From contig NZ_RZNZ01000001.1 of assembly GCF_008698145.1 (NCBI RefSeq), positions 186,001 through 250,000 on the forward strand: 64,000 nucleotides of DNA, given 5' to 3'. Origin of the DNA: Bifidobacterium vespertilionis. Lineage in GTDB: Bacteria > Actinomycetota > Actinomycetes > Actinomycetales > Bifidobacteriaceae. The notes below the pieces were generated by a model. That model did no database searches. It had not been told where the DNA came from and saw only the letters and a program-made list of their open reading frames with translations. The translations under genes were made by a program, and so were the position numbers. This document shows, in pieces, positions 34,987 through 45,274 of this stretch; the first letter of the stretch is position 1, and each line of letters starts with the position of its first letter.

Positions 34987-36087
34987 ATGTCTAATCCCAA
35001 CATGTCCGGCGCCCCGGCCGGCGTTTCCACTGAGACGCAGACGTCCCCTGTGGCCGCCCCATCGCCCGCAGCCCCCGTCTCCCCCGCGTCCCCGTTCGAG
35101 GAGCAGGATGCCGCCGCAAACGCACTCGTCCAGCCCTCCGGAACCGGCAAACCGCGCGGCGGCGCCCAGGCGCATCCCGGTCTGCTCGCCATGCGCTGCC
35201 TCGCCGAGTTCGCGGGCTCCGCGTTGGCGATCTTCCCGCTGCTGATCGTCTACACGCTCAGCCAGCTCATCTACCAGTACGCCGGCGTCACCCCAATCAT
35301 CCTGGTGACCGTGCTGTCCTACGGCGCCGTCGCGGCCCTGTTCGGCAAGGTTTCCGGCGCGCAGCTCAACCCCGCGGTCACCGTGGCGGCCATGCTCACC
35401 TCCAAGACCGGATGGATCGATGGCATCGCATACATCGTCGCCCAGGTGCTCGGCGGCATCGCCGCGGCCGCGCTCTACACGATCGTGCTGCCCACCAGCG
35501 AAAACGTGACTGGCCAGATGTGGTTCACGGTTGTCGTCAACGGCTTCGATGACGCCTCCCGCTCCTCCAGCGCGCTGTCCGGCGCCGGCATTTCCTTCGG
35601 CGTGATGCTGGCCGTTGCCGTGGAGCTCATTGCCGGGCTGATCGTGGTGGGCGCCGCCGTGTCCACGCTGCGCGAGGACGGCACGGCCGATTCCTCCCAC
35701 GCTTGGGCCACCGCCGTCGCATATGGCCTGGGCGCCGCGCTGACGTACCCGGTCACGGGCGCCGCGCTGAATCCGGCACGTGCCACCGGCGTGGCGATCA
35801 TGGCCCACGGCAAGGGACTGACGGTGGAACCGCTCTCCCAGCTGTGGGTGTTCTGGATCGCCCCGGTGTTCGCCGCCGCGCTGGTGGCCGTCGCGATGAT
35901 CGCGAACCAGATGGTTGCCGCCGCTGCGGCCAAGACATCCGCCCTCGCCCAGGAGCAGTCCGGCGTCCTTGCCGATGCCTCCGAGCCTGCGCAGGGCATG
36001 GGTTCAGAACAGTATGCGTACGGAGAAGTCCAGGGCGATCAGGCCAATGCCCAGAGCCAGACTGATGAAGGCATCGAACGCCACTGA
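34987..36087 (+). CDS. Aquaporin / glycerol-facilitator family channel (MIP)
   Basis: This 366-residue channel has an unusually long Ala/Pro-rich N-terminal tail (about 65 residues), then six membrane segments with both pore loops: SGAQLNPAVTVA and TGAALNPARATG. The two Asn-Pro-Ala boxes (NPAV/NPAR) mark the family. Water or glycerol selectivity cannot be called safely from sequence reading. AAGGA lies 9 bases before the ATG. A Gln/Glu-rich C-terminal tail overlaps the convergent DUF3017 gene by 84 bases. Confidence 0.85.
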   Translation: MSNPNMSGAPAGVSTETQTSPVAAPSPAAPVSPASPFEEQDAAANALVQPSGTGKPRGGAQAHPGLLAMRCLAEFAGSALAIFPLLIVYTLSQLIYQYAGVTPIILVTVLSYGAVAALFGKVSGAQLNPAVTVAAMLTSKTGWIDGIAYIVAQVLGGIAAAALYTIVLPTSENVTGQMWFTVVVNGFDDASRSSSALSGAGISFGVMLAVAVELIAGLIVVGAAVSTLREDGTADSSHAWATAVAYGLGAALTYPVTGAALNPARATGVAIMAHGKGLTVEPLSQLWVFWIAPVFAAALVAVAMIANQMVAAAAAKTSALAQEQSGVLADASEPAQGMGSEQYAYGEVQGDQANAQSQTDEGIERH

Positions 36088-36291
36088 GCGCACCTTGAAC
36101 GGGCTGCGATCGCGCAGGAACAGGCGCAGCAGCCCGCTGAGAACGGCCGCGACGGCAATGATCACCGTCGCGGCCGTTGTGTATCCGAGCACGGCGACGA
36201 CGGCCGCGATCACCACCACGGCCAGCAGACACCATTCGTAGACGGGATTGCCCTCATGAGATTCGGAAACGAAGGGATGCTTCCTGTTCAT
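36004..36291 (-). CDS. DUF3017 membrane protein
   Basis: This 95-residue protein has two to three membrane segments and the DUF3017 block LFLRDRSPFKVRSVAFDAFI near its C-terminus. Function is unknown, but the family regularly follows purH in actinobacteria, as here. AAGGA lies 7 bases before the ATG. Its last 84 bases overlap the tail of the aquaporin gene on the other strand, so both reading frames share that DNA. Confidence 0.78.
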   Translation of the reverse strand: MNRKHPFVSESHEGNPVYEWCLLAVVVIAAVVAVLGYTTAATVIIAVAAVLSGLLRLFLRDRSPFKVRSVAFDAFISLALGIGLIALDFSVRILF

Positions 36292-36328
36292 GTCATCGTC
36301 CTTGCGCGTGTGGTGGTGTGAATGATGG

Positions 36329-36365
36329 GCGGCCCGCCCGTTGCCTGATTGGACGGGCGGGCCGC
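36329..36365. terminator. Strong hairpin between purH and DUF3017
   Basis: GCGGCCCGCCCG and its complement enclose 13 bases. The stem is very GC-rich and lies between the purH stop (36421) and the DUF3017 start. There is no T run, so it may act as an RNA-stability or partial-termination element. Confidence 0.45.
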
Positions 36366-36420
36366 ATGCAACCGATGCGTCTGGTCCGATCGGCGTGAAC
36401 CGACTGGGCCGGACGACCGA

Positions 36421-38067
36421 TCAGTGGAAGAAGTGGCGGGTGCCGGTGAGGTACATGGTCACGCCGGCCTTCTTGGCCGCCTCGATGACCTCCTCGTCGC
36501 GGATGGAGCCGCCGGGCTGCACGATCGCCTTCACGCCCGCGTCGATGAGCACCTCGGCGCCATCGGCGAACGGGAAGAAGGCATCGGAGGCCGCCACGGA
36601 GCCCTTGGCGCGATCCACGCCCTCGCCGCCGAGCGTATTGGCGCGCTCCACGGCCAGATGGCAGGAATCCACGCGGTTGACCTGACCCATGCCGATGCCC
36701 ACCGTGGCCTGATCGTGCGCCACAAGGATGGCGTTCGACTTCACGCAGCGGATCGCGCGCCAAGCGAAGACCAGATCCTTGAGGGTCTGCTCGTCGGCCG
36801 GTTCGCCGGACACGAGCTTCCACGAGTTCGGATCATCGCCCACCGCGTTGATGAGGTCCATGTCCTGCACAAGCACGCCGCCGTCGATCTGACGGAACTG
36901 GGCGTGGCCGTGCGGCGGCTCGGCCACCTTGAGGATGCGCAGGTTCTTCTTCTTGGTCTTCAGCAGCTCCAGCGCCTCCGGCTCGTAGTCGGGGGCCACG
37001 ATCACCTCGGTGAAAATGGGGCGCACGCTGTTGGCCATGTCCAGGGTGACGGTGGAGTTGCAGGCGATCACGCCGCCGTACGCGCTCACCGGATCGCAGG
37101 CGTGGGCCTTCTGGTGGGCTTCCGCCGCGGTTTCCCCGATGGCCAGACCGCAGGGGTTGTTGTGCTTGACCACGGCCACGGCGATGGCGGGGGCCAGATC
37201 CCACACCGCGCGCCAGGCGGCGTCGGCGTCCACGTAGTTGTTGTAGCTCATCGGCTTGCCGCCAAGCTGCTCGGCGTGCGCGAAGCCGTTCTGGTTGAGC
37301 GGGTCGACGTACAGGGCGGCCTGCTGGTGGGAGTTCTCGCCGTAGCGCAGCACGTGGGCCTTGTCCCAAGTGCGGGTGAAGGTCTTCGGGAACTTCGCCT
37401 CGACGGCCTCAACGGCGGCGTCCGTCTCGCCTTCCGCGGCGGGGGCGGCTTCGATGGTGGCGGGCTTGGGCCAGTGCTTCGAGGTCCACTCGTTGATCGT
37501 CGCATCGTAGGACGCGGTGTGTGCGAAGGCCTTGGCGGCCAGCCAGCGGCGCTCCTCGAGGGTGAAGCCGGTGCCGTTGGCCACGCGGGAGGCGACGAGC
37601 GCATAATCGGCCGGATCGGTGACGATGGCCACGGTCGCGCTGTTCTTGGCCGCGCCGCGGACCATGGACGGACCGCCGATGTCGATCTTCTCGATCGTCG
37701 CGGCCTCGTCGGCGCCGGAACGCACGGTGTCCGCGAACGGGTAGAGGTTCACGACCACCAGATCGAACGGCTTGATGCCCAGCTCGGCCAGCTTGGCCGC
37801 GTGCTCCGGATTGGTCATGTCCGCCAGAATGCCGGCGTGGATGTGGGGGTCGAGGGTCTTCACACGGCCGTCGAGGCACTCGGGGAACCCGGTGACCTGC
37901 TCGACCGGCGTGACGTTCACGCCCAGCTCGGCCAGCTTGGCCGCAGTGGAGCCGGTGGACACGACCTCGGTGCCGGCGTCGATGAACGCCTGGGCCAGCA
38001 CCTCGATGCCCTCCTTGTGAAACACCGATACCAGCGCGCGCTTGATCGGTCGTTGGCTGTTGGTCAT
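36421..38067 (-). CDS. purH: Bifunctional purine biosynthesis protein PurH
   Basis: This 548-residue enzyme catalyses the last two steps of IMP synthesis: AICAR formylation and IMP cyclisation. The N-terminal part is an MGS-like IMP cyclohydrolase domain ([32 protein letters not shown]). The C-terminal AICAR transformylase domain carries [14 protein letters not shown] and [10 protein letters not shown]. The start [12 protein letters not shown] has AAGGAGG 8 bases upstream. The DUF6350 gene upstream and DUF3017 downstream give the usual actinobacterial neighbourhood. Its leader holds a short 9-base direct repeat. Confidence 0.96.
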   Translation of the reverse strand: MTNSQRPIKRALVSVFHKEGIEVLAQAFIDAGTEVVSTGSTAAKLAELGVNVTPVEQVTGFPECLDGRVKTLDPHIHAGILADMTNPEHAAKLAELGIKPFDLVVVNLYPFADTVRSGADEAATIEKIDIGGPSMVRGAAKNSATVAIVTDPADYALVASRVANGTGFTLEERRWLAAKAFAHTASYDATINEWTSKHWPKPATIEAAPAAEGETDAAVEAVEAKFPKTFTRTWDKAHVLRYGENSHQQAALYVDPLNQNGFAHAEQLGGKPMSYNNYVDADAAWRAVWDLAPAIAVAVVKHNNPCGLAIGETAAEAHQKAHACDPVSAYGGVIACNSTVTLDMANSVRPIFTEVIVAPDYEPEALELLKTKKKNLRILKVAEPPHGHAQFRQIDGGVLVQDMDLINAVGDDPNSWKLVSGEPADEQTLKDLVFAWRAIRCVKSNAILVAHDQATVGIGMGQVNRVDSCHLAVERANTLGGEGVDRAKGSVAASDAFFPFADGAEVLIDAGVKAIVQPGGSIRDEEVIEAAKKAGVTMYLTGTRHFFH

Positions 38068-38080
38068 CCCTTGTTCCTCC

Positions 38081-38111
38081 TTGGAATAGTTGGAATGGTT
38101 GGAATCATTGG
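38081..38111 (-). repeat. Three tandem 9-base repeats in the purH leader
   Basis: TTGGAATAG, TTGGAATGG and TTGGAATCA follow one another on the plus strand. On the transcript they read as three ATTCCAA units ending in the purH ribosome-binding site. They could be a regulator site or simple slippage; no known motif matches. Confidence 0.45.
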
Positions 38112-38127
38112 TAAAAAACATTGGAAA

Positions 38128-39543
38128 TCATGGACGGGTGGTGGATCGGGCGACGCGGGAAAGCGTCTCGGTGGACTGGATGTCCCCGGCGCGCGACCGG
38201 AACGAGCGTGAGGAACGCTCCGTCCCGCCGGTTTCCGCGGTGCCGGACGACGACTGCCCGTCCTTCGCATCGCGCACGCCCCGAGAGCGGATGCGCCCTG
38301 CACTCCAGCGTATCCCGAAGTAGCCGGCGATGCCAATCAGCGCGCACAGCCACGCGGCGAGCAATCCCAAAGCCACGCCGTGGCCGATCGTCTGCGCCGA
38401 TTGGGTGACGTCCACGCCCACATGCGCGAGTCTGCCCGTGCCCAGCGAACCGTTGGACAGCGCGAAGCACAGTGTGGAGAACAGTGCGACCAACGCGGCG
38501 GCGATGCAGCAGGCCCCGGCCGGATAAGCCAGCTCAAGCACGGTCCTGCGTGACATGAACGATTCGCCGTTGCCGCGCATGCGTCCAGCCAGACCGAAGC
38601 CCCGGCGCATGAGGATCATGGTCAGCGCGATCAGGAAGGCGAAGGCGGCGGGCATCACCACAAACGCGATCCGCAGGCCCTCCGAGGTGACCGGGCTGGG
38701 CAGCAGGCCGAACACCGGCAACGGGGGCAAGTCCGTGGACTGTCCCACCCACAGGCTGAATGCGGCGAGCTCGCCGATGGAGAATCCCGCGCCGCTCACC
38801 CACGACAGGGCCCAGATCATGAAGTTCGGCAGCCATGCGACCATGGCCGCGGTGGTGATGATGCGCGAGCCCATGCCCATATGCAGCATGGCGAACAGGG
38901 TGCCCATGCCGTCGTAGTCGAGCACGACCCACACGATCACGGTCACCAGCGCGATCGTCATGAGCGTGAGGACGATCAGCACGGCCATGCCCACGCCGAG
39001 GGCGATCGTGCGCCGGACCTGCGCGGACACCTTGGGCCATAGCTTCTCGCGGAATGCACGTACGGCCGCGCTGCGGGGCAAGGCGGCCATCGCATAGCCG
39101 ATGGTGAACACGATCCCGCACTTGAGCGCGACCATGCCGGACTCGTCCAGAGGGGTGACCCCGGAGACCGATCCCTGCGCGAGGCTCATGTGCAGATAGA
39201 GGTTGACGCCCTCCCAGATGGCCAGACCGGCCGCATATCCGAGGACGCTGGTTCCCATGCGGGCCGCCAGCACGGCCACCATGGCGATGAGCATGACGGT
39301 CAGCAGCAGCGGCATGATGGTCAGCGTGATCACCCCGGAAGAGAATCCGGAGCCTTGGGAGAGCAAAACCATCGCCTCCGTGAGCGGCACGGTGCCGTTG
39401 GTCAGCGTGGTGCCGCCCTCCTCCATCGAGATCACCAGCAGCATCAGGGCGATGAAGCAGCCCAGCGCAGCCAGATAGATGACGATGGCGAGCAGGGCGG
39501 CAACAGCTCCCGCGCCAAGGGATTTGAGGCCTCGTTTGACCAT
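38128..39543 (-). CDS. DUF6350 polytopic membrane protein
   Basis: This 471-residue protein has about ten to twelve hydrophobic segments and short loops; it ends in a Ser/Arg-rich tail of about 40 residues. The family (DUF6350) is restricted to actinobacteria and stands between the sucCD and purH genes in many of them. Function is unknown. The ATG (MVKRGLKSLGAG) was preferred over a TTG three codons earlier. It begins about 16 bases after the sucD stop, so it may share that transcript. Confidence 0.75.
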   Translation of the reverse strand: MVKRGLKSLGAGAVAALLAIVIYLAALGCFIALMLLVISMEEGGTTLTNGTVPLTEAMVLLSQGSGFSSGVITLTIMPLLLTVMLIAMVAVLAARMGTSVLGYAAGLAIWEGVNLYLHMSLAQGSVSGVTPLDESGMVALKCGIVFTIGYAMAALPRSAAVRAFREKLWPKVSAQVRRTIALGVGMAVLIVLTLMTIALVTVIVWVVLDYDGMGTLFAMLHMGMGSRIITTAAMVAWLPNFMIWALSWVSGAGFSIGELAAFSLWVGQSTDLPPLPVFGLLPSPVTSEGLRIAFVVMPAAFAFLIALTMILMRRGFGLAGRMRGNGESFMSRRTVLELAYPAGACCIAAALVALFSTLCFALSNGSLGTGRLAHVGVDVTQSAQTIGHGVALGLLAAWLCALIGIAGYFGIRWSAGRIRSRGVRDAKDGQSSSGTAETGGTERSSRSFRSRAGDIQSTETLSRVARSTTRP

Positions 39544-39559
39544 ATTGGACAATCGGCCG

Positions 39560-40480
39560 TCAGTCCAGATTGGCCATGATCTCGCGCATGTACTGTGCGG
39601 TCTGGCCGGGGGTGCGGCCCACCTTGATGCCCACGCGCTCGAGCGTTTCCTTCTTGTCCTTGGCCGTGCCCTTGCCGCCGGAGACGATGGCGCCGGCGTG
39701 TCCCATCTGCTTGCCTTCGGGGGCCGTGAAGCCGGCGATGTAGGCGACGATCGGCTTGGTCATGTGCTCATGCGCCCAGATGGCGGCCTCCTGCTCGGCG
39801 GTGCCGCCGATCTCGCCGATCATGACGCAGGCCTTGGTATCCGGGTCGTCGTTGAACTGCTGGAGTGCCTCCAGCAGCGTGGTGCCCACGATCGGATCGC
39901 CGCCCACGCCCAGACAGGCGGTGAAGCCGTACTCGGCGAGTTCGCCCATGAGCTGGTAGGTGAGCGTGCCGGACTTCGACACCAGACCGATGGGGCCGCG
40001 GCCCACGATGCCGTCCGGGATGATGCCCAGGTTCACGCCCGGGTTGGCCGGATCGTCGGACAGCGTGACCAGTCCGGGGCAGTTGGGACCGATGATGCGC
40101 ACGCCGTGCCGCTGCGCCAATGCCACGCAGTAGGCGGTGTCCGCGACCGGGATGCCTTCGGTGATGACCACGATCAGGCCGATGCCCGCTTCGACGGCTT
40201 CCACGATGGCACCCTTGGCGAAGCGCGGCGGCACGAAGACCACGCTGGCCTGCGCCCCGGTGGCCTCCCTGGCCTCCTGGCAGGTGGCGTACACGGGGAT
40301 GTGCGCGTCCTCGCCGTTCCGGGCGCCCGGATAGACGACCTCGGTGCCGGCCTTGCGCGGGTTGACGCCGCCGACGATGTTGGTGCCGGCCTTGAGCATG
40401 CGCGCGGTGTGCGTCATGCCCTGATGACCGGTGATGCCCTGGACGATCACAGGGGCGTTATGGTCGATGAAAAGCGTCAT
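39560..40480 (-). CDS. sucD: Succinyl-CoA ligase, alpha subunit
   Basis: This 306-residue subunit has the CoA-binding N-terminal domain ([18 protein letters not shown]), the GPNCPG loop, and the phosphohistidine region [15 protein letters not shown] near the C-terminus. With SucC it makes succinyl-CoA reversibly with NTP cleavage or synthesis. In bifidobacteria the citric acid cycle is incomplete, so the complex most likely serves succinate or succinyl-CoA supply. The start is one base after the sucC stop (TGAAATG), with AAGGTG upstream inside sucC. Confidence 0.95.
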   Translation of the reverse strand: MTLFIDHNAPVIVQGITGHQGMTHTARMLKAGTNIVGGVNPRKAGTEVVYPGARNGEDAHIPVYATCQEAREATGAQASVVFVPPRFAKGAIVEAVEAGIGLIVVITEGIPVADTAYCVALAQRHGVRIIGPNCPGLVTLSDDPANPGVNLGIIPDGIVGRGPIGLVSKSGTLTYQLMGELAEYGFTACLGVGGDPIVGTTLLEALQQFNDDPDTKACVMIGEIGGTAEQEAAIWAHEHMTKPIVAYIAGFTAPEGKQMGHAGAIVSGGKGTAKDKKETLERVGIKVGRTPGQTAQYMREIMANLD

Positions 40481-40481
40481 T

Positions 40482-41675
40482 TCAGCGTTCACCTTTCTGT
40501 TCCGCGGCGAGCTTGGCGGCCAGCTGGGCCGCGTCCTCCATGGTTCGGGCCACATGGATGCGCGGGTTGTCCGCGCTCAGCAGGATCTGCAGGCCCTTCT
40601 GCGCCGCGTTGCCGTCGAATCGGATCACGATGGGCTTGGCGGTGTTGATCTCCTCAAGCGCCTTGAGGATGCCCTCGGCGACCTCCACGCAGGAGGTGAT
40701 GCCGCCGTATACGTTGACGAACACGGAAACGACCTGCGGATCGGCAAGGACGATGCTCAGGCTGTCCTTCATGACCTCCGCGGAGGCGCCGCCGCCGATG
40801 TCCAGGAAGTTGGCCGGCTTGATGCCCGTGCCCTGGTCCTCGCCAGCGCCGGACACGGCGTCCAGGGAGCTCATGACCAGTCCCGCGCCGTTGCCGATCA
40901 CGCCCACTTCGCCGTGCAGGTGCACGTAGTGCAGGCCGCGTTCGCGGGCCTTCTGCTCGTACGGATCGGAGACGATCGGATCCTCGAAGCGTTTCCACCC
41001 GTCGTGGCGGAATGCGGCGTTGTCGTCCAGCGAGATCTTCGCGTCCAACGCGCACAGCGACTTGGACGATTCGTCGTCCGGATCGCCGATCTTGGCCAGT
41101 GGGTTGATCTCGACGAGCGTGGCGTCGTTCTTCTTGAAAACCTCCCACATCTTGAGCAGGATCTGCGCGGCCTGCTCCACGTCGGCATGGTAGAAGCCGA
41201 TCTCGCCGGCCATCTTGCGGGCATCCTCGATGTCGAAATCGCCCAGCGCGCTGATGTGCAGGCGCTTGACGGCCTCGGGGTGCTGCTTGGCGATCTCCTC
41301 GACCTCGGTGCCGCCGTTCGCGGTGGCGAGCACGTCGTAGTCGCGCGAGGTGCGGTCCACGGAGATGGAGACGTAGTACTCGTGCAGGATGTTCTTCGCC
41401 TCGGCCACCAGCACGCCGGACACCTTGTGGCCGTGGATGGTCATGGGCAGGATGGATTCAGAGTCGAGAATCGCCTCCTCCCGGTCCTTGGCGAGCTTGA
41501 CGCCGCCCGCCTGCCCGCGGTGGCCGATCTTGACCTGCGCCTTGATGACGTTCGGGTAGCCGATCCTGTCGGCGGCCTCGGCCACGTCATGCGAGTTTTC
41601 CGCGAAGATGGCCTGAGGCGTGGGAATGCCCTGCTCCTCAAGTAGCTGCCTGGCCTGATATTCGTAAAGATCCAT
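40482..41675 (-). CDS. sucC: Succinyl-CoA ligase, beta subunit
   Basis: This 397-residue subunit has an ATP-grasp N-terminal domain ([40 protein letters not shown]), nucleotide-binding blocks, and the C-terminal CoA-ligase domain with [20 protein letters not shown] lies 9 bases before the ATG. It is followed by sucD one base later, so the two are made together. No promoter is obvious in the 70 bases between sucC and apt. Confidence 0.95.
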   Translation of the reverse strand: MDLYEYQARQLLEEQGIPTPQAIFAENSHDVAEAADRIGYPNVIKAQVKIGHRGQAGGVKLAKDREEAILDSESILPMTIHGHKVSGVLVAEAKNILHEYYVSISVDRTSRDYDVLATANGGTEVEEIAKQHPEAVKRLHISALGDFDIEDARKMAGEIGFYHADVEQAAQILLKMWEVFKKNDATLVEINPLAKIGDPDDESSKSLCALDAKISLDDNAAFRHDGWKRFEDPIVSDPYEQKARERGLHYVHLHGEVGVIGNGAGLVMSSLDAVSGAGEDQGTGIKPANFLDIGGGASAEVMKDSLSIVLADPQVVSVFVNVYGGITSCVEVAEGILKALEEINTAKPIVIRFDGNAAQKGLQILLSADNPRIHVARTMEDAAQLAAKLAAEQKGER

Positions 41676-41748
41676 GGGCGTATATCCTCTTTATGCTCTA
41701 TGCGATTGTGAGCTGTTGTGGACCGCGGTGATGTTCGTCGGCTCGCGG

Positions 41749-42327
41749 TCAGGCCGGCATGACGGTCAGGGAGGCGACCGGGTGGTCCCCCAGCGCAGCG
41801 CGGCCGTCCAGACCCTGCAGCTCCATGACGAAGCTGAAGCCCGCCACCTTGCCGCCGGCGGACTCGATGAGCTTGGCCGCCGCCGCCGCGGTGCCGCCCG
41901 TGGCGATTAGATCGTCCACGATCAGCACGCGCTGGCCGTTGTGGACGGCCGCGGTCTCGATCTCGATGCTGGCGGTGCCGTATTCAAGCTCGTAGGATTC
42001 CTTGATGGTCTCCGGCGGCAGCTTGCCGGCCTTGCGCACCGGAACGAACCCCTTGCCCAGATGAGCCGCCAAAGCGGGACCCAGCAGGAATCCGCGGGCC
42101 TCCAGACCGGCGATCAGGTCGATCTGGTCCGCCGGGACCGGCAGCGTCCTCTCAAGGGCCTTGAGCATGAGCTGCAGGCCCCTCGCATCGGTCATTGCGG
42201 GGGTGAAATCCCTGAAGTGGATGCCCGGCTTGGGGAAGTCGGGGATGGTTCGGATCAGGGAGACGACGTATTCGGCGTCCTCGACGCCCAACACGTCCAG
42301 CTGGTCGATGCGAATGTCGTTGGTCAT
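41749..42327 (-). CDS. apt: Adenine phosphoribosyltransferase
   Basis: This 192-residue purine-salvage enzyme converts adenine and PRPP to AMP. It has the start-side block RTIPDFPKPGIHFRDFTP, the acceptor loop IAGLEARGFLLGP and the PRPP-binding motif VLIVDDLIATGGTAAAAAKL. AGGGG lies 7 bases before the ATG. It lies between yajC and sucCD on the minus strand. Confidence 0.95.
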   Translation of the reverse strand: MTNDIRIDQLDVLGVEDAEYVVSLIRTIPDFPKPGIHFRDFTPAMTDARGLQLMLKALERTLPVPADQIDLIAGLEARGFLLGPALAAHLGKGFVPVRKAGKLPPETIKESYELEYGTASIEIETAAVHNGQRVLIVDDLIATGGTAAAAAKLIESAGGKVAGFSFVMELQGLDGRAALGDHPVASLTVMPA

Positions 42328-42388
42328 GACTTGCCCCTTTGATTTGCTGACGGTATTGCCGGCGGATGTGCCCTACCGACTGTAGCGC

Positions 42389-42817
42389 CTACTTGGTCTG
42401 CTCGTCCTTGGCGTTCTGCTCTGCGGTCGCCTCGATCGGCTTCTGGGCCTCGTCGGCGTCCTGCTCGTCCTGCTGGGACTGGTCGTCCGCCTTGTCCTCC
42501 AGGCGGTTGCCGTACTCATCCACCTCGTCGTCGTGCACGTAGGCCGGGACGATGGGCGGCTCGGTGAGGGCCTGCAGACGCCAGCGGGACAGGGAGCCCT
42601 CGGAGTCGATCACGGCCTGTTCCTTCTCCAGATCGACGGACACGATCTTGCCGAGCAGGCCGGAGTAGGTGGCCACTTCGGTGCCAGTCTGCAGCGACTC
42701 GCGGAAATCGTTGACCTTGGCCTGCTGCTTCTTGGCCTTCTTGGACTGCCACCACATCATGCCGATCATGAAGACGAGGATGACGATCATGAACAGCATC
42801 GAGGGATCAAACGGCAT
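42389..42817 (-). CDS. yajC: Sec translocase accessory subunit YajC
   Basis: This 142-residue protein has a single N-terminal membrane helix (PSMLFMIVILVFMIGMMWWQ), then the basic segment SKKAKKQQAKVNDFRESLQT and the TEVATYSGLLGKIVSVD core. YajC is part of the SecDF-YajC complex that assists protein export. The C-terminal third is a long acidic Gln/Glu-rich tail, longer than in the family average. AAGGAG precedes the ATG. It follows ruvB as in other actinobacteria, although secD/secF are not in this window. Confidence 0.9.
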   Translation of the reverse strand: MPFDPSMLFMIVILVFMIGMMWWQSKKAKKQQAKVNDFRESLQTGTEVATYSGLLGKIVSVDLEKEQAVIDSEGSLSRWRLQALTEPPIVPAYVHDDEVDEYGNRLEDKADDQSQQDEQDADEAQKPIEATAEQNAKDEQTK

Positions 42818-42891
42818 AACGGGTTCTCCTTCATAACGGCCGCGGCCTGCTGCGCGCGGCGCACACGTTCCTTAGCCAGAACAAATCGAGT

Positions 42892-43986
42892 CTAAAACAC
42901 TGTGGTGACATCGTTGCCGGGCTGCAAACCCAAGTGTTCCCAAGCCTTCCGGGTCGCCACTCGGCCCTTGGGCGTGCGCACGAGGAAGCCTTCGCGCACC
43001 AGATACGGCTCGCAGACGGTCTCCACGGTCTCCGACTCCTCACCCACCATGGCGGCAAGGTTGTTGAGTCCCACCGGGCCGCCGTTGAAGTTGCGCACGA
43101 TGGCGTTGAGCACCGCGATGTCCAGACGGTCCAGACCCTGCGAATCGATCTGGTACAGCTCGAGCGCCTCCTTGACGTCTTCCGCACCCACCGTGGGCAG
43201 ATCGTGGACGATGGCCCAGTCGCGCACGCGGCGCAGCAGACGGTTGGCGATTCGCGGCGTGCCTCGGGAGCGCAGGGACAGCTGTTCGGCAGCCCCTTCC
43301 TCAAGCGTGATCCCGAGCACCGTGCTGGAACGCTCGACCAGCTTCTCCAGCTCCTCGTGCGGGTAGTAGTCCAGATGCGCGGTGAAGCCGAATCGCGCGC
43401 GCAGCGGGCTGGGCAGCATGCCCTCGCGCGTGGTGGCGCCGATCACGGTGAAGCGGGGCAGGGTGAGCGGAATGGACGTGGCGCCCGGGCCCTTGCCCAC
43501 CATCACATCCACGCGGAAATCCTCCATGGCGATGTACAGCAGCTCCTCCGCGGCGCGCGGCAGACGGTGGATCTCGTCGATGAACAGCACCTCCCCCGGT
43601 TCCAGTGCGCTGAGCACCGAGGCCAGATCGCCCGCGTGCTGGATGGCCGGGCCGGAGGTGACGCGGATCGGCACGTTGAGCTCGTTGGCCACGATCATCG
43701 CCAGCGTGGTCTTGCCCAGTCCGGGGGGACCCGCCAGCAGGATGTGGTCCGGCGGCACCTCACGCTTGCGGGCCGCGTCCAGGAACAGCTGCAGCTGGGC
43801 CTTGAGCCTGGGCTGGCCGATGAACGACGACAGCGCATGGGGACGCAGCTCCTCGTCGCTCACCTGCTCGTCGCCCATGGGCGCGGCGGACACCATGCGC
43901 AGCGAATCCTCCGCGGCCCCGGAGTTGCGCTGCGCCTGCGTCATCAGTTCGCCGGACATGGCCGGTCCCTCGTTCATGATGGCCAT
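42892..43986 (-). CDS. ruvB: Holliday junction branch-migration ATPase RuvB
   Basis: This 364-residue AAA+ motor drives Holliday junction migration with RuvA. Motifs are Walker [12 protein letters not shown], Walker B DEIHR, sensor ATTREGML, arginine-finger [17 protein letters not shown], and a C-terminal winged helix. The ATG was taken with AGGTG 6 bases upstream; a GTG 9 bases earlier overlaps ruvA and is also possible. RuvA and RuvC precede it on the same strand. Confidence 0.95.
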   Translation of the reverse strand: MAIMNEGPAMSGELMTQAQRNSGAAEDSLRMVSAAPMGDEQVSDEELRPHALSSFIGQPRLKAQLQLFLDAARKREVPPDHILLAGPPGLGKTTLAMIVANELNVPIRVTSGPAIQHAGDLASVLSALEPGEVLFIDEIHRLPRAAEELLYIAMEDFRVDVMVGKGPGATSIPLTLPRFTVIGATTREGMLPSPLRARFGFTAHLDYYPHEELEKLVERSSTVLGITLEEGAAEQLSLRSRGTPRIANRLLRRVRDWAIVHDLPTVGAEDVKEALELYQIDSQGLDRLDIAVLNAIVRNFNGGPVGLNNLAAMVGEESETVETVCEPYLVREGFLVRTPKGRVATRKAWEHLGLQPGNDVTTVF

Positions 43987-43991
43987 GGCGA

Positions 43992-44609
43992 TCACCTGCC
44001 CCTATCCAGCGAGGCCAGCGCGAGCTTGAGCACGCGAGGTACGTCCTCGACCTCCAGCGGCAGTGCGATCTCCTCCTCGTCGCACACGGTGGCGACGGCC
44101 GATTCGGCGTCCCGCTGCTGCCAGCCGAGCGAGACCAGACCCTCGATGCATTGCTTCAGCGCCGGGTCCGCCCGTCTGGCTCCCTTGGACGCGGAGGCGG
44201 TGACCTCGTCCAGATTCAGTTTGCCGGCCAGTTCGAGGATGATCTTCTGCGCGCCCTTCCTTCCCAGCCCCGGCGCCCGGGACAGTGCGGCGGAATCCCC
44301 CTCCGCCACCGCCTGCGCGAGCTGCGCCGGCGTGAGCGTGGAGAGGATGGACAGCGCCACCTTGGGACCGATGCCGCTGACCTTCTGCAGCTGGGCGAAC
44401 AGCGTGCGCGAGGTCTTGGCGAGGAATCCGAACAGGGTGAGGGAATCCTGGGACACATTGAGCGCGGTGTACACGCGCACCTGCTGGCCGCCATGCATCG
44501 CCCCCAGATCGGAGACGGGCATGCGCAACTCGAAGCCGATGCCGTTCACGTCGATGATGGCGACGTCGGCGTCGATCTCCGCCACCGTCCCGTTCAGCAT
44601 GCCGATCAC
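43992..44609 (-). CDS. ruvA: Holliday junction branch-migration protein RuvA
   Basis: This 205-residue protein binds four-way junctions and recruits RuvB. It has an OB-fold N-terminal domain ([20 protein letters not shown]), two helix-hairpin-helix motifs ([13 protein letters not shown] and [13 protein letters not shown]) and a C-terminal RuvB-binding helix. The GTG start was chosen because AAAGGGG is 5 bases upstream and the family begins MIGxLxG. Its stop region overlaps or abuts ruvB. The gene order is ruvC-ruvA-ruvB. Confidence 0.94.
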   Translation of the reverse strand: MIGMLNGTVAEIDADVAIIDVNGIGFELRMPVSDLGAMHGGQQVRVYTALNVSQDSLTLFGFLAKTSRTLFAQLQKVSGIGPKVALSILSTLTPAQLAQAVAEGDSAALSRAPGLGRKGAQKIILELAGKLNLDEVTASASKGARRADPALKQCIEGLVSLGWQQRDAESAVATVCDEEEIALPLEVEDVPRVLKLALASLDRGR

Positions 44610-44677
44610 GGGCACCCCTTTCTATGAATATGGCCGGTGCAATGCGGCCACTAGTACATCGAACAACTGTTCGAAGT

Positions 44678-45268
44678 CTACATGCCGCGATCGACGTTCT
44701 TGCGATGCTGCGCCTTCACGGCGCGTTGCGAGGCCTCCGCCCACTGCCGCTGCGCCTCCGTGAGATGCTCCTCGCGTTCCCCTCCCTGCAGGGCGCCCGC
44801 AGGCCTTAAGGCATGGCAGATCGCCAATGCCAGCGCATCGGCGGCGTCGGCGGGCTTGGGCAGCGTGTTGAGGCCCAGGATGCGTGCCACCATGCGCTCC
44901 ACCTGCGGCTTCTGGGCGTGCCCGTTGCCGGTGATGGCCAGCTTCGCCTCGGTGGGCGTGTGCAGCGCGACCGGTATCCCCCGCTGGGCCGCCGCGAGCA
45001 TGGCCATGCCGGCCGCCTGCGCGGTGCCGAGCACGGTGTTGCGGTTGTCCTGGGCGAACACGCGCTCGATCGACACCGCGTCCGGGATGAACCGGTCCAG
45101 CTTGGCGCACAGTCCGTCGTAGATCATCTTCAGGCGCAGGTCCTGCGAGGTGTGCGGGTCCGAACGGACCACATCGACGTGGATAAACGAAAGCCGGCGG
45201 TATGCGCCGGCTTCCACCACGCCGACCCCGCAGCGCGTAAGCCCGGGGTCAACGCCAAGTATGATCAC
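44678..45268 (-). CDS. ruvC: Holliday junction endonuclease RuvC
   Basis: This 196-residue resolvase has an RNase H-like fold. Catalytic acidic residues are visible in [12 protein letters not shown] (Asp7), [10 protein letters not shown] (Glu) and the C-terminal [15 protein letters not shown] longer charged C-terminal tail than usual follows the core. The start is GTG, 6 bases after the yebC stop with GGAG upstream. It cuts the junctions moved by RuvAB, encoded next. Confidence 0.95.
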   Translation of the reverse strand: MIILGVDPGLTRCGVGVVEAGAYRRLSFIHVDVVRSDPHTSQDLRLKMIYDGLCAKLDRFIPDAVSIERVFAQDNRNTVLGTAQAAGMAMLAAAQRGIPVALHTPTEAKLAITGNGHAQKPQVERMVARILGLNTLPKPADAADALALAICHALRPAGALQGGEREEHLTEAQRQWAEASQRAVKAQHRKNVDRGM

Positions 45269-45274
45269 GCGATG

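Noticed and set aside
38068..38127. ZTP or purine riboswitch before purH
   Set aside because: The gap is only 60 bases and lacks the conserved blocks of either class.
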